Notes: generated by a model not told the origin, from the letters alone. A stretch of DNA of 64,000 nt from Limnomonas spitsbergensis (GCA_037349105.1 JAYJMM010000039.1:4515001-4579000); one strand, 5' to 3'. Numbered from the stretch's first letter, positions 51,404 to 59,968 are shown. A program made the numbers and translations.

Positions 51404-51540
51404 CGACGCGTCGTTAAAGAGTTGGAGAAGAGGCGGAGCCCCAGGGACACAGGGGACGGGTTACGGTATCACGTTACGTTACGATACGTTACGTTACGAT
51501 ACGGGCCTTTGGCCCGATACGGGATTCAATACGACCTCCC
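51404..51540 (+). repeat. Dispersed segment A, shared in inverted orientation with 52230-52360
   Basis: TTAAAGAGTTGGAGAAGAGG followed by CGGAG, CAGGGACACAGG and a run of ACGTTACGTTACGATACG is found again on the other strand at 52240-52365. The ACGTTACG run is a relative of the TACCG-type motif seen elsewhere. Confidence 0.75.
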
Positions 51541-52229
51541 CCCCCCCAAATCCCACATTTGAGGTGGAGGTGCCATGGCCCAAACCGGCATGCATGGCTG
51601 CATGCCAGCCCCCATGCAATCTTGCATGGCCCCCAAGTAACCCCTAAGGGTCACCATGTCTCCATGTATGCATGCAGATTGACCATGCAGAATGCTAGTT
51701 TAAGCAGACAATCATCCGGGCAATGATGGATATTTAACTCATAATTTCACCCAGTCTGTATAAGTACTAGCACATCCCCTCTCAGTTGAGTACCGGTACT
51801 TGAGTCAGTTCCTCTTACGACTCACTCTCCCACCTCATGATCTGTTACATCTGACTAGCTAAGCAGCTGAGCTGCAGGCTTCAATTCCGTGAGCTCCTGA
51901 AGTGCTAGTTCATCGGAAGGTTAATATAAGAGGCGAATGAAGGATTGAAGGATCCCCAAGCGTTAAACGGGTGCATTATCCGCGAAATTTCGAACGGGCT
52001 GTCCGAACATGACTTGCGTCAGTTCCCTACACTCTGTGCTCACAAACTCTCAATGCCATTGTAAAGTATAAGCATATTTGTTGCGCGATATATCGCTGCA
52101 AATGTGCAATGCATGAGTTGCTGGGCTTATCACTAGAAAGAAAGAAAGAAAGAAAACGCCTGAGCGATGGTCGTGTCGCTGTGTGGAATCTCAGCGCGGT
52201 CATTCCACACATACTCAAGAAGTGCGGAT
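51541..52229. other. No recognisable gene
   Basis: Mixed sequence with a GAAA microsatellite at 52137-52156, followed by ACGCCTGAGCG. That word is also found, inverted and beside the same type of tract, near 46478. Confidence 0.45.
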
Positions 52230-52490
52230 TTTCAGTCGGTGCACCGTAGTGGACCGTAACGATACGTTACGTTACGGGATTTTTGGCCCATACGGGCCGT
52301 ATCCTGTGTCCCTGCGGAGCCCCCTTTGGGGAGCTCCGCCTCTTCTCCAACTCTTTAATGACGCAAGAGGCGCTTCTACCGTCTGGGGCCCAAATTTTAT
52401 TCTTAGGGCACCGTAGCAACATGTCTTTAAAGACGGGTCCCGACGATTCAAAAAAGCTCGAGAAGCACTTAAGCATAAAGTGCATCATAG
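52230..52490 (-). repeat. Dispersed segment B, inverted relative of 51290-51540
   Basis: It contains a hairpin CGGAGCCCCC-TTT-GGGGAGCTCCG (about 52316-52339) and the reverse complement of TTAAAGAGTTGGAGAAGAGG. It then has CCCAAATTTTATTCTTAGGG in the same orientation as the right arm of the foldback element. The mosaic of same-strand and inverted homology implies rearrangement of one repeat family. Confidence 0.75.
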
Positions 52491-52607
52491 GCGGGGCTCC
52501 ACTGTGGGTGTCACCGTCCTGACCTCCATCGAGGCAAATCAGTACCAGCAGCCACCAGACGTTCGCAGCATGTGACCACTGGGGGCATGGCTTTGTGTGG
52601 GTGTGCT

Positions 52608-53003
52608 GGTTTGGGTGGGTGTGTGTTCTGGTTTAAGTGGTGGGTGGGTGAGAGAGTGGGTGGGTGGGTGTGCTGGTTTAAGTGGTGGGTGGGTGAGAGA
52701 GTGGGTGGGTGGGTGTGCTGGTTTAAGTGGTGGGTGGGTGAGAGAGTGGGTGGGTGGGTGTGCTGGTTTAAGTGGTGGGTGGGTGAGAGAGTGGGTGGGT
52801 GGGTGTGCTGGTTTATGTGGTGGGTGGGTGAGAGAGTGGGTGGGTGGGTGTGCTGGTTTAAGTGGTGGGTGGATGCTGCTTTAAGTGGTGGGTGGGTGAG
52901 AGAGTGGGTGGGTCGGTCGGTGGGTAGATTTGGGTGGGTGGGTGGGTGAGAGAGTGGGTGGGTGGGTCGGTGGGTAGATTTGGGTGGGTGGGTAGGTAAA
53001 TGT
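52608..53003 (+). repeat. 45-bp GT-rich minisatellite
   Basis: GCTGGTTTAAGTGGTGGGTG, then GGTGAGAGAGTGGGTGGGTG recur with a 45-bp period from 52627 to about 52880. Two shortened units with GGTCGGTGGGTAGATTTGG follow to 53003. Confidence 0.92.
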
Positions 53004-53057
53004 GTGTGTATATAAATGAATATCAAGCCATGAGGCGCAGGATACGGAAGTCACCGT

Positions 53058-53215
53058 CCGGCCGTAGCTCAAGGTGGTCCGCATCCTAAACCCTAAACCC
53101 TAAACCCTTAATCACACACCCTAAACCCTAAACCATTAATCATAAACCCTAAACCCTTAATCCTAAACCCTACACCCCGAACTAGGCCGCAGCTCAGGGT
53201 GGTCCGCATCCTATG
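53058..53215 (+). repeat. Interstitial telomere-like tract between two copies of a 28-bp sequence
   Basis: CCCTAAA heptamers with CTTAATC interruptions fill 53087-53180. Both sides carry AGCTCA(A/G)GGTGGTCCGCATCC (53067 and 53191), so the telomere-like block sits inside a duplicated sequence. Confidence 0.85.
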
Positions 53216-53800
53216 CACACCACCGTCCCCATAGAGGGAGTACGAAGGGTCGAGTTACTAGAGGTCTGGGTAGTTCCACACTTGTCTCACAGGTCACCCG
53301 TCCGGCCGGAGCATTGGATGTCCGCACCCTGCGTGCCCTCCTGCGCCATGGGGGAGTACGAAGGACGCTTCCCCCTCACGCCTCCCACGGTGCCTAGCTT
53401 TCTTTCTTTCTTAGTACAAAGGGTTGCCTAACTAGAGGCCTCGGCAGTTGGACCCTTGCCTCACAGTAACCATTGGCCATCATTCCATCCACACAGTGAC
53501 ACATCTCTATAACGGTGCATACCCGCTGAGCCCTGCATGCTGAACGCTACCAGTCAGCAAAACGCGTAATGAAGGGTGCATGTTGATAAAGTGCAACACC
53601 ACGTGAAGGCAACCAGACAGCCACCCCACATACATACATTTGAAGACCACTGTGTGACTGTGTGCCATTTATCATGATGGGCCTCCTTACGTGAGGTAAC
53701 ATGTGCCTGTCTCCATTTCCTCCGTCCTACCCTCTAAGCCCTGCTGAATGGTGCCAGTCAACAAAATGTGAAGAGTGCCTCTCTCCATTCCCTCCACACA
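53216..53800 (+). repeat. Diverged direct duplications in probable intron or intergenic DNA
   Basis: GTACGAAGGGTCGAGTTACT plus AGAGGTCTGGG at 53239 is echoed at 53413 (GTACAAAGGGTTGCC, ACTAGAGGCC). CTGCTGAATGGTGCCAGTCA at 53742 is echoed by CTGAACGCTACCAGTCAGC at 53541. TCTCCATTTCCTCC at 53710 and TCTCCATTCCCTCC at 53782 are similar, the latter forming the acceptor of the next exon. Confidence 0.6.
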
Positions 53801-53801
53801 G

Positions 53802-54178
53802 GTATCTTGACCTCATCACCCAGGGCAGGCTGACTGCACCTCCCCCCCGACAACCCACTGGATCATGGATGACGCAACATGTCACGGCACATCACCCGGA
53901 GGCCCAGCCAACTGGGGAGCAGGTTGAGGAGGAGGACGATGGGGAGGAAAAAGAGGACGGAGGGGAGGGCGAGGAGGGGGAGAGCAGCTGGGCCCGCTTG
54001 CCCTCCCATCATGACCACTGCCATCAGGAGGACATGGCGGCGGCGGCGGCGGAGGAGGAGGAGGAGGAGGGCATTGAGGGCCGCTTGCATTCCTATCTGG
54101 ATCATGATTACGAAGATGTTGCTGATCGTTACCCCAACAGGAAGGGGTCCCCTGTGGAACGAACTGCCACCTCAGCAG
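53802..54178 (+). CDS. Putative acidic regulator-like protein, exon A (first exon seen)
   Basis: The acceptor TCCCTCCACACAG precedes the exon and the donor GTGAGGA follows it. The exon enters with one base of a split codon and leaves with one base, which fits exon B. It encodes about 125 residues: YLDLITQGRL, a Pro-rich piece, a long Glu/Asp/Gly tract, an Ala5-Glu6 run, then LHSYLDHDYEDVADRY. LDHDY fits the D/E-H-x-Y pattern known as the HCF-1 binding motif in CREB3-type factors; that resemblance is weak evidence for function. No catalytic domain or membrane segment is visible. Further upstream exons are likely because no start codon lies inside. The downstream intron begins almost directly with CCCTAAA repeats. 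Confidence 0.55.
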
Positions 54179-54190
54179 GTGAGGAATATA

Positions 54191-54285
54191 CAGGGTTAAC
54201 CCTAAACCCTAAACCCTAAACACTTCACCCTTCACCATAAACCCTTTACCCTACACCCTTTACCCTTAACCCTAAACCTGGGACC
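54191..54285 (+). repeat. Interstitial telomere-like tract inside intron A-B
   Basis: GGTTAACCCTAAACCCTAAA is followed by decayed CCCTTTACC and CCCTACACC units. It starts about 12 bases after the exon A donor. Confidence 0.85.
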
Positions 54286-54339
54286 CTGTCCCTCAACGTG
54301 TTCATAATTGTGCTGGTTGAGGGTGGTTAAGGGGCATGG

Positions 54340-54672
54340 GGCTGCACCTGCCACCACCCACCTGCCACCTGCCCCCTTCCCACCTGTCCCCTCCCACCTG
54401 CCCCCTTCCCACATGCCCCCCTTCCAACCTGCCCCCTTCCTACCAGGCCCCTTCCCACCTGCCCCCTTCCCACCTGCCCCCTCCCTCCTGCCCCTTCTCA
54501 CCGGCCCCCCTCCCACTTACCCCCTTCCCATATGCCCCCTTCCCACATGCCCCTTCCCACGTACCCACTTTCCACCTGCCCCCCTCCCACCTACCCCCTC
54601 CCACCTGCCCCCTTCCCACCTGTCCCCTTCCCACATACCCCCTCCCACCTGCCCCCCTTCCCACCTACCCCC
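54340..54672 (+). repeat. C-rich minisatellite, about 15 bp, about 21 units
   Basis: The unit CCCCCTTCCCACCTG varies between 13 and 16 bp. It lies in the putative intron between exons A and B. Pro-rich frames across it are artefacts of the repeat. Confidence 0.9.
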
Positions 54673-55042
54673 TGGGCTGGGTTTAGGTTTCTCCTTCGGG
54701 CGGGGGCAGGGGCAGCAGCCACCCCATCTTGATACACAGCAAGGGCAGCAGCTCCTTTACTCCACCAAGGGGCGGTGCCAGGGCTCGTACGCCCAAGGCG
54801 ATCGATCGGAAGGGGGGAGTGGGGGCCGCGGAAGCAGCGGCGGAGGAGAAGGCGGTGAGGAGCGTATGCTCCGGTGCCCTGGTCAGGCTCTGGGTCCTCG
54901 GGGACCTCGTGATGAGCCCAGGCATCAGCCTTGTGATCCCCCCAGGCCTCTGCCTTCGGCTGTGTTCCAGGGCCTGGGTCAGGCTCAGGGTCTGAGTGTC
55001 TGACTCAGCCTCGTGCTCCGCCCAGGCATCCCCCTCTGGCAG
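54673..55042. other. GC-rich stretch, rest of intron A-B or an unresolved exon
   Basis: One forward frame is open from the C-rich repeat to 55003 with Gln/Gly-rich sequence, and another from 54729 to 54995. Neither has strong exon borders compatible with both neighbours, so I leave it as intron. An additional exon is possible. Confidence 0.35.
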
Positions 55043-55179
55043 TGTTCCATTCCCCCTCCAGCAGCCCATGTGGCTCCTCGCCCTCCCCCTCCCCCTGGGC
55101 GGAGGGCTCCCCACTGCGGGCGGGAGATCTGGACCCTGACCTCATGATGCACACCGACCACAGCTACGCACTCACACAG
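55043..55179 (+). CDS. Putative acidic regulator-like protein, exon B
   Basis: The acceptor is CATCCCCCTCTGGCAG and the donor is GTAGGGAGG. Entering with two bases joins exon A in frame, and leaving on a codon boundary fits exon C. The 45 whole codons give a Ser/Pro-rich segment followed by DLDPDLMMHTDHSYALTQ. DHSYAL is a second D-H-x-Y motif and resembles the (D/E)HSYSL segment of CREB3-like bZIP proteins. No bZIP region was found in the visible exons, so family membership is not claimed. An alternative acceptor near 55061 would shorten the exon but break the phase with exon A. Confidence 0.5.
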
Positions 55180-55184
55180 GTAGG

Positions 55185-55294
55185 GAGGAGAGATAAGAGG
55201 GGAAAGAGCAGATAGGGTGGGGGGGAGAAGGTAGGTGAGGGGAGAAGAGAGAAGGAGGAGCTAAGTGGGAAGGGGGGGGGGGAAAGGGAGGGGA
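55185..55294 (+). repeat. Purine-rich intron start
   Basis: Almost pure G/A sequence (GGGAGGAGAGATAAGAGG and similar) directly after the exon B donor, leading into GAAA repeats of the dispersed element. Confidence 0.7.
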
Positions 55295-55395
55295 GGAAAG
55301 AAAGAAAAAGAAAGAAAGAAAGCTGCGCCCTATTGGGGCGTGGAAGTTAAGGAAACAACGCAGCTTGGGGCCGTAGCCACATCCGCGCCGTTACC
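55295..55395 (-). repeat. Dispersed CCCCAAGCTG family, copy 2 (inverted)
   Basis: On the minus strand: AACGGCGCGGATGTGGCTAC, GGCCCCAAGCTGCGTTG, TTTCCTTAACTTCC, CGCCCCAATAGGGCG, then a CTTTCTTTC tail. The tail is much longer than the T run of copy 1. It lies in the putative intron B-C. Confidence 0.8.
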
Positions 55396-55894
55396 ATGAG
55401 GCAAAAAGAAAGAAGCAACTGCCTCACGGTGGTTTTCTCTTATGGGTGTGTTTAGTTGGCCCAGTGACAGGCTTCGTGGCAGAAAAATATTCGAGTATGC
55501 GTCTGGTTTGCACTATGCTGTGCAGGAGTTTTATCGAATGGACATGCATTTGATGGGCGCATTTCTTAGCATGGAACGCGGAGAACGAGGAAAGAGAAGA
55601 AAAGGGCAGGGGGGGAGGGGCGGGGGGGCGAGAAGTGATTTGTGACGGACCTCACGTTGAGAATTGATAGGTGATGTACCTAATGATGGTTGAAGGCTGC
55701 TGGGTGGCACCCCCTCGCTTCTGATTGGTAATGACCATGCTGCTGAGAGCCACCCAGCCAGGGTGACACAGTACGGCCGCTTGGTGACATACCGCACCGC
55801 ACCGTTTAACAATATCGTGCCGTGTGAAAACACAGTCCCGGCCATTTCCAACTAGTTCATCCATCTGTCCGGAACACACAGGTCTCCATACCAT
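55396..55894. other. Rest of putative intron B-C, nothing else recognised
   Basis: Contains GGGGAGGGGCGGGG runs near 55609 and ACCGCACCGCACCG near 55790. No exon with compatible borders was found. Confidence 0.4.
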
Positions 55895-56008
55895 ACGGTT
55901 TGACCGCACCGTAATGTTTGACCGTACCGTAGTGTTTGACCGTACCGTAATGTTTGACCGTACCGTACTGTTTGACCGCACCGTAATGTTTGACCGTAGC
56001 GTACTGTT
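55895..56008 (+). repeat. 18-bp tandem repeat of the TTTGACCGTACCG motif, about 6-7 units
   Basis: Spacing between successive GTTTGACCG words is 18 bp. The linker alternates among ACCGTAAT, ACCGTAGT and ACCGTACT. It is the tandem form of the motif also seen at 15979, 57969 and 58701, and sits about 110 bp before exon C. Confidence 0.9.
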
Positions 56009-56118
56009 TGTACGCCGGCCTTTACCCCGCCTGCCGCACACTGCCTTCATGCGGGCCGGCGGCAGCGGCAGCAGCGACCTGCCCGGCGGCAGCGGGCGGT
56101 GGATGTGGCACCCTGCAG

Positions 56119-56871
56119 GCCGGTATGGCTCTGGGGCCATCCGAGATGCAACAAAAACAACACATGCAGCAACAGCAGCAGCAACAGAAGGAGCAACACC
56201 AGCAGCAGCCAGGGCCTCCAATCATGCTGGGTGGCTATGCTAGCCGGCTGCTGTCCCTACGCACGTGCCTGACTTCCCCTCGCCAGGGTGTGGGCAAGAC
56301 GGGGTCTCCAGGTCGGCCTCAACCACAAGTCCCCAAAACGAGTGTGGGGCTGCGGTTGGGTCCGTTGCTGAGGGCCAACAGGAGGAAGCCCGAAGACCCT
56401 GAGGTGGTAACGGGTGCCTGCGTAGCAGGACCATCGGATGCCGGGGGGGGCGGGGGTGAGGATGAACTGGCGGCGGTTGAGACCGGTCGACTGAGGGCCC
56501 ACCTGCTTGAAATGGGTCACGAAGAGGAGGACCAGGGGGACGGGCTGGAAGGGGATGTTGGTGACAGCAGGGGCAGCATGCCTGAATGGGCGCCTGGGGT
56601 GGAGGGAGCGGCTGGAAGGGCAGAGGGGAGCAAGCGCTGGCTGACACAATGGGGGGACGCGTCCGACGGGATGTCAGCGGTGGCCACCTCAGCAGCGGCG
56701 GTTGCATGCTGCAGGGCGGGATCGATCATGGAGGGCGGTACTGCTGATAGTCTCCTGCATATGCCCGCTGTGCCACCCAGCACTGATGATGCAGCTGGCA
56801 ATGCCAGCCAGCCGGTGGCAAAGCGGATGCGGGGGCTGAAGCGGCCTCCTCATGATAAGGCTGCTGGGTAG
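56119..56871 (+). CDS. Putative acidic regulator-like protein, terminal exon C
   Basis: The acceptor GGCACCCTGCAG is followed by a frame open to TAG at 56869-56871, 250 residues, in phase with exon B. It begins AGMALGPSEM, then a Gln-rich segment (QQQQQQQ, HQQQPGPP), then GGYASRLLSLRT. Middle parts are Arg/Pro-rich (LLRANRRKPEDPE), then Gly/Asp/Glu-rich. The C-terminus carries a basic stretch AKRMRGLKRPPHDK that could act as a nuclear localisation signal. Composition (poly-Gln, acidic runs, basic tail) suggests a nuclear regulatory protein; no known domain was recognised. A CAG/CAA-rich repeat encodes the Gln run. A hAT-type element lies 85 bp after the stop. Confidence 0.55.
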   Translation, partial: AGMALGPSEMQQKQHMQQQQQQQKEQHQQQPGPPIMLGGYASRLLSLRTCLTSPRQGVGKTGSPGRPQPQVPKTSVGLRLGPLLRANRRKPEDPEVVTGACVAGPSDAGGGGGEDELAAVETGRLRAHLLEMGHEEEDQGDGLEGDVGDSRGSMPEWAPGVEGAAGRAEGSKRWLTQWGDASDGMSAVATSAAAVACCRAGSIMEGGTADSLLHMPAVPPSTDDAAGNASQPVAKRMRGLKRPPHDKAAG

Positions 56872-56955
56872 GAGCCTGGGGCAAGCGGCCTCATGTCCCG
56901 GTGGCGGATGTGTTGGGGGAGGGGACTGGATGGCACTCCTTAGGCAGGGCATGAG

Positions 56956-57160
56956 CAGTGTTTCTTTTAGTGGGTACCGGACCACCTTTGCTGGGCCGCT
57001 CCCGTTGCCACCCCCAAGCCGATTGACACCAAACCTGGACCGGCCTCCCGCCGGTGGCCCAAGCAGGCAGGGCTGGCCGAACCAGGGGCTAGTGGCCGTG
57101 GGCCACTGTGCAGCTGAAATGTAGCTGAAAGTGTCGCGGTAACCACTGCAAAAAACACTG
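56956..57160 (-). mobile_element. hAT-type miniature transposon, copy 2 (205 bp)
   Basis: The left end is CAGTGTTTCTTTTAGTGGGT; the reverse complement of the right end is CAGTGTTTTTTGCAGTGGTT (16 of 20 match). Flanks are a perfect 8-bp duplication GGCATGAG at 56948-56955 and 57161-57168. Orientation is opposite to copy 1. Both show GGTGTCAATCGGC-type and AGGCCGGTCCAGG-type cores, identical in places. It is non-autonomous, and hAT membership is inferred from target length and termini. Confidence 0.92.
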
Positions 57161-57180
57161 GGCATGAGGAGGGGCCAGGA

Positions 57181-57716
57181 TGCCACTTGTCACGCTAAAT
57201 TACCTTATGATACGAACCAGAACCGTATTTACCGGTGTCGCGAGCACGGAGTCTCCGGATCTCCGTCTCGTAGGCTCCAAAGCCTAGTTGAATGCCCAGC
57301 TGCCCATCTTTGAGGGCTGACATGGCGCAAGAGTTCCCGCACTAGTCTAATTAGGGCCTGCCGGAACCTTGTAACCCGGCAGTGCCACCGGTCCTTTTAC
57401 TTAAGTACCTTAAAAAGACGAGGAACCTAACTGTAAAGAGCACCAGTCTAGCTTCCGAGGCATCCATACTCCTTTTACGCGACAGCCAGTACCTAACAGA
57501 TTAGTCAAGACTAGCCCGCATCAAGATGCGATAGCATTAATTTAGCTAAGCAAGCCAAGGCTGATCAGCGCCACGAGCACCAATCCAACCTGCTGGCATT
57601 GTAGCTCAGGCCACATTCATACATTTCTCGTTAGCGGAGGAAAAACAAACAGCTTTATTTCCCACATTTCCTCCTGACTTTTGTCCTGCCCCTTGTGCTT
57701 GTTTCCATCTTTCCTC
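57181..57716. other. No recognisable feature
   Basis: Non-repetitive sequence downstream of the hAT-type element. No exon, tRNA or snRNA pattern was recognised. Confidence 0.45.
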
Positions 57717-57727
57717 CCAACTCTGTA

Positions 57728-57814
57728 GTTAGGCGCCCACGCGGCCGTGCCTTTTTGAGCAGGGCCCATTACACCTCTGGGCCCACTCAAAGCTCGGCCG
57801 CGTGGGCGCCCAAC
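57728..57814. repeat. Near-perfect palindrome made of two inverted GAGCAGGGCCCA copies
   Basis: The left arm 57728-57768 (GGCGCCCACGCGGCCG, CTTTTTGAGCAGGGCCCA) and right arm 57778-57814 pair with few mismatches around a 9-base loop TTACACCTC. Each arm is a member of the family seen at 41262 and 42178-42696. A long stable hairpin would form in single strand or RNA. Confidence 0.85.
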
Positions 57815-57964
57815 TGTTCAGAAGGTAGAAAAAATAAGGTGAAACTAAAAGCCACTCAATGTAGATGATCTGATGAGGCAGGGACAAGAAGAATCAGAAG
57901 GAAACAGCTTTGGCCTCAACCCGGAGAGCAGGGTTACCTAGTGCGGCCGTATTCCCGTTTCGTA

Positions 57965-57989
57965 TCCCGTACCGTTTGACCGTACCGTA
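57965..57989 (+). repeat. 25-bp direct repeat, left copy
   Basis: Contains GTACCGTTTGACCGTACCGT and is identical over 25 bp to 58697-58721. The pair brackets the inverted-ended composite. Confidence 0.85.
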
Positions 57990-58012
57990 CCGTTGGGAAC
58001 TACCGTATAGGG

Positions 58013-58660
58013 TCCAATTCCACCTGTGTCCGGAACTCGAAAAATAGTGCCAGCTAGACAAAAGTCAATTCCACTAGTGTTCGGGATCGTGTTCGGGATC
58101 CTGCCCACCCATTATCCGTACCCGGCGAGGCATGATTTTTGCACCGTGCCCAGGGGGGTCGATGCAAAACACAAGCCTCGCCGGGTACGGATAAGCGTGA
58201 CAGCAAGGCGTGGCTCCATTTCATCACTTGATTATCACTCTCAGTTGCGCGCGCAATTCGTTTCATTCATCTCGTTCAATCTATCTATCTTTCTATATTG
58301 ATCCCTTTCGTCATGGCTGACAAGTGACAAGTGACAATCCGTCTGACGGCGGCAAAAAGATCTTGCAGGCGCCTTTGCAGCACAGATCAGCGCAAAGATC
58401 AGCGCAAAGATTAGCGCAAAGAGCACCGCAAAGAGCAAAGATCAGCGCAAACGAGAAAAGAAAACACAAGAGCAGCGCCTAGCAGCATAAAGAGCACAGA
58501 GGCTGGTTGACAGGCTGTAATGTAAAGAGATTTGGTTTCGCCCGTACCCGAACATCTCGCGTGTTCAAGTGGAATTGCATTTGCTGTATCCCCCAGCACT
58601 CTGTTTCCAACCAGAAAAACTGACACCGGGATTAATCCCGGCGAGGCGCAGGTGGAATTG
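58013..58660. mobile_element. Composite with nested inverted ends, possible non-autonomous element
   Basis: The outer inverted pair is CCAATTCCACCTG near 58013 and CAGGTGGAATTGG near 58650. An inner pair is CAATTCCACT (58067) and AGTGGAATTG (58567). Positions 58112-58194 hold a hairpin with perfect 20-bp arms (TTATCCGTACCCGGCGAGGC on the left) and a partly paired interior. A perfect 16-bp palindrome, CCGGGATTAATCCCGG, lies at 58628-58643. Short AGCGCAAAGA repeats fill 58388-58450. No transposase frame is visible. Whether it is one element or a nest of several is unclear. Confidence 0.5.
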
Positions 58661-58696
58661 GGTTTCTTACTAGACCATCCCATTATGTCCGTCCCG

Positions 58697-58721
58697 TCCC
58701 GTACCGTTTGACCGTACCGTA
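58697..58721 (+). repeat. 25-bp direct repeat, right copy
   Basis: Identical to 57965-57989 and 732 bp away. It could be a pair of pre-existing motif copies rather than a target duplication. Confidence 0.85.
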
Positions 58722-58739
58722 TTCTGTACCGGGTTACCC

Positions 58740-59968
58740 TGCCGGAGAGGCCCAAGGCTGAGCATGCGGCATATAGGAGCCAACAGGCAGCCTAGGCGGA
58801 AACAGAAATAGGAGAGGGACCGTCGCACCGTCCCATGGGTAGCACAACAACACCGGCTGCCAGAGCAAGCCGAGGCTCAGGCGGCTAAGTAGAAGGCTAA
58901 GCCAGCATCGAGGACCCAAAGGGCCATCGCTATGGAAGCCCTGCTGCCAACACCAACAACAAAGGGCGCCACCGTGAGGGCGGACCCATTCAAGATAGGA
59001 TGCCCTCGCCCGACGGAGCAGCACAGGGGCAGAACCCAAGAGCCGCGTCTTCCGTTTTTTTCGCAAGGGATCCAGCAAGAGGGGCCAGTGGCGCGACCAT
59101 GGGGTCCGCTTATACATTACCGTTAATAAGCCGTGTCGTGCTGCCAATTTTGTTGTTAAATGCAAGTCTTGATACAAGGCCGTTACACGGGCACAATAAT
59201 GGCTATCCACCCGAGTAATCGTTCAGTTTTGGCGAAGCAATTCAAAATCTCGTGGACCTGATCAGTCGCCGGTCGCTCCTCGGCCCTTTTGCCTCCTCGT
59301 ATTCAATGCTCCCAGTATTGCATACATGCCAGCAAATATTGCATGGCCGTGATTGCTGATGAATCATGTCTACATGGGCCGATGCCAACTGGGCAGCACC
59401 GGCACCAGCAAGGGCCGACCGATCAACCGACCCACACATGACAACGATTTTGTTTGCCAGTTATCTTGGTGACGGCCTTGTGACCTGCCATCTGGCATGT
59501 TGCCTATTGAACACCGGCATGTGTGACATGTGACATGCTTTTTCCAAAAAAGACAAAATACCCAAAACCCATTCCATTTTAGTTGCCTGCGAGCTGAAAT
59601 GTGCAAGCAAGGTTTGTCTCTAGGGAACTGGGTGCCGATCGGGCGGTTTGCACATGCCTCCGTTTCCTACGTCCTAGTGCGTCATGCAAGTCTGGAGGGG
59701 TGGGTGATATTCCATGCATGTTTCTAGATGGGGCCTGGGGCTGCATGGATGGGTGGCTACACTTTATTGCCTGGTCTTATGTCTCAAGCAAAGTGCGCAA
59801 GCAATGGCTGTGACCATGCAAGCGAGTAGGCCATGCATTTCGCTCCATGTGACCCCCATCGTTGCGGCTGGACTGAGTGGTAGCAAACTTTCCTGTAAAT
59901 ATCGTTATTGTTTTGAACTACATGTATCGATTGATGGCTTGCTTGTACAGTCTAGAACAATGCATACC
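58740..59968. other. No recognisable gene
   Basis: Frames of up to 158 codons exist on the minus strand at 58734-59210, but none shows a known domain or exon-like borders. No tandem structure is present. Confidence 0.4.

Noticed and set aside
52511..53026. His/Pro/Thr-rich protein across the GT-rich minisatellite
   Set aside because: The period is 45 bp and both strands are open; there is no independent sequence beyond the repeat.
50555..54285. A true chromosome end at one of the CCCTAAA tracts
   Set aside because: The tracts are short, degenerate, and flanked on both sides by ordinary sequence, so they are interstitial.
56940..57186. Similar peptides encoded at 14903-15090 and 56970-57150 (TFSYISA, WPTATSPW) as a conserved protein domain
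   Set aside because: The similarity is explained by the two hAT-type MITE copies; it is DNA-level homology of a non-coding element.
58734..59210. 158-codon minus-strand frame as a membrane protein
   Set aside because: Leu-rich but no recognisable family, no conserved start context, and GC-rich antisense composition makes open frames of this length likely by chance.
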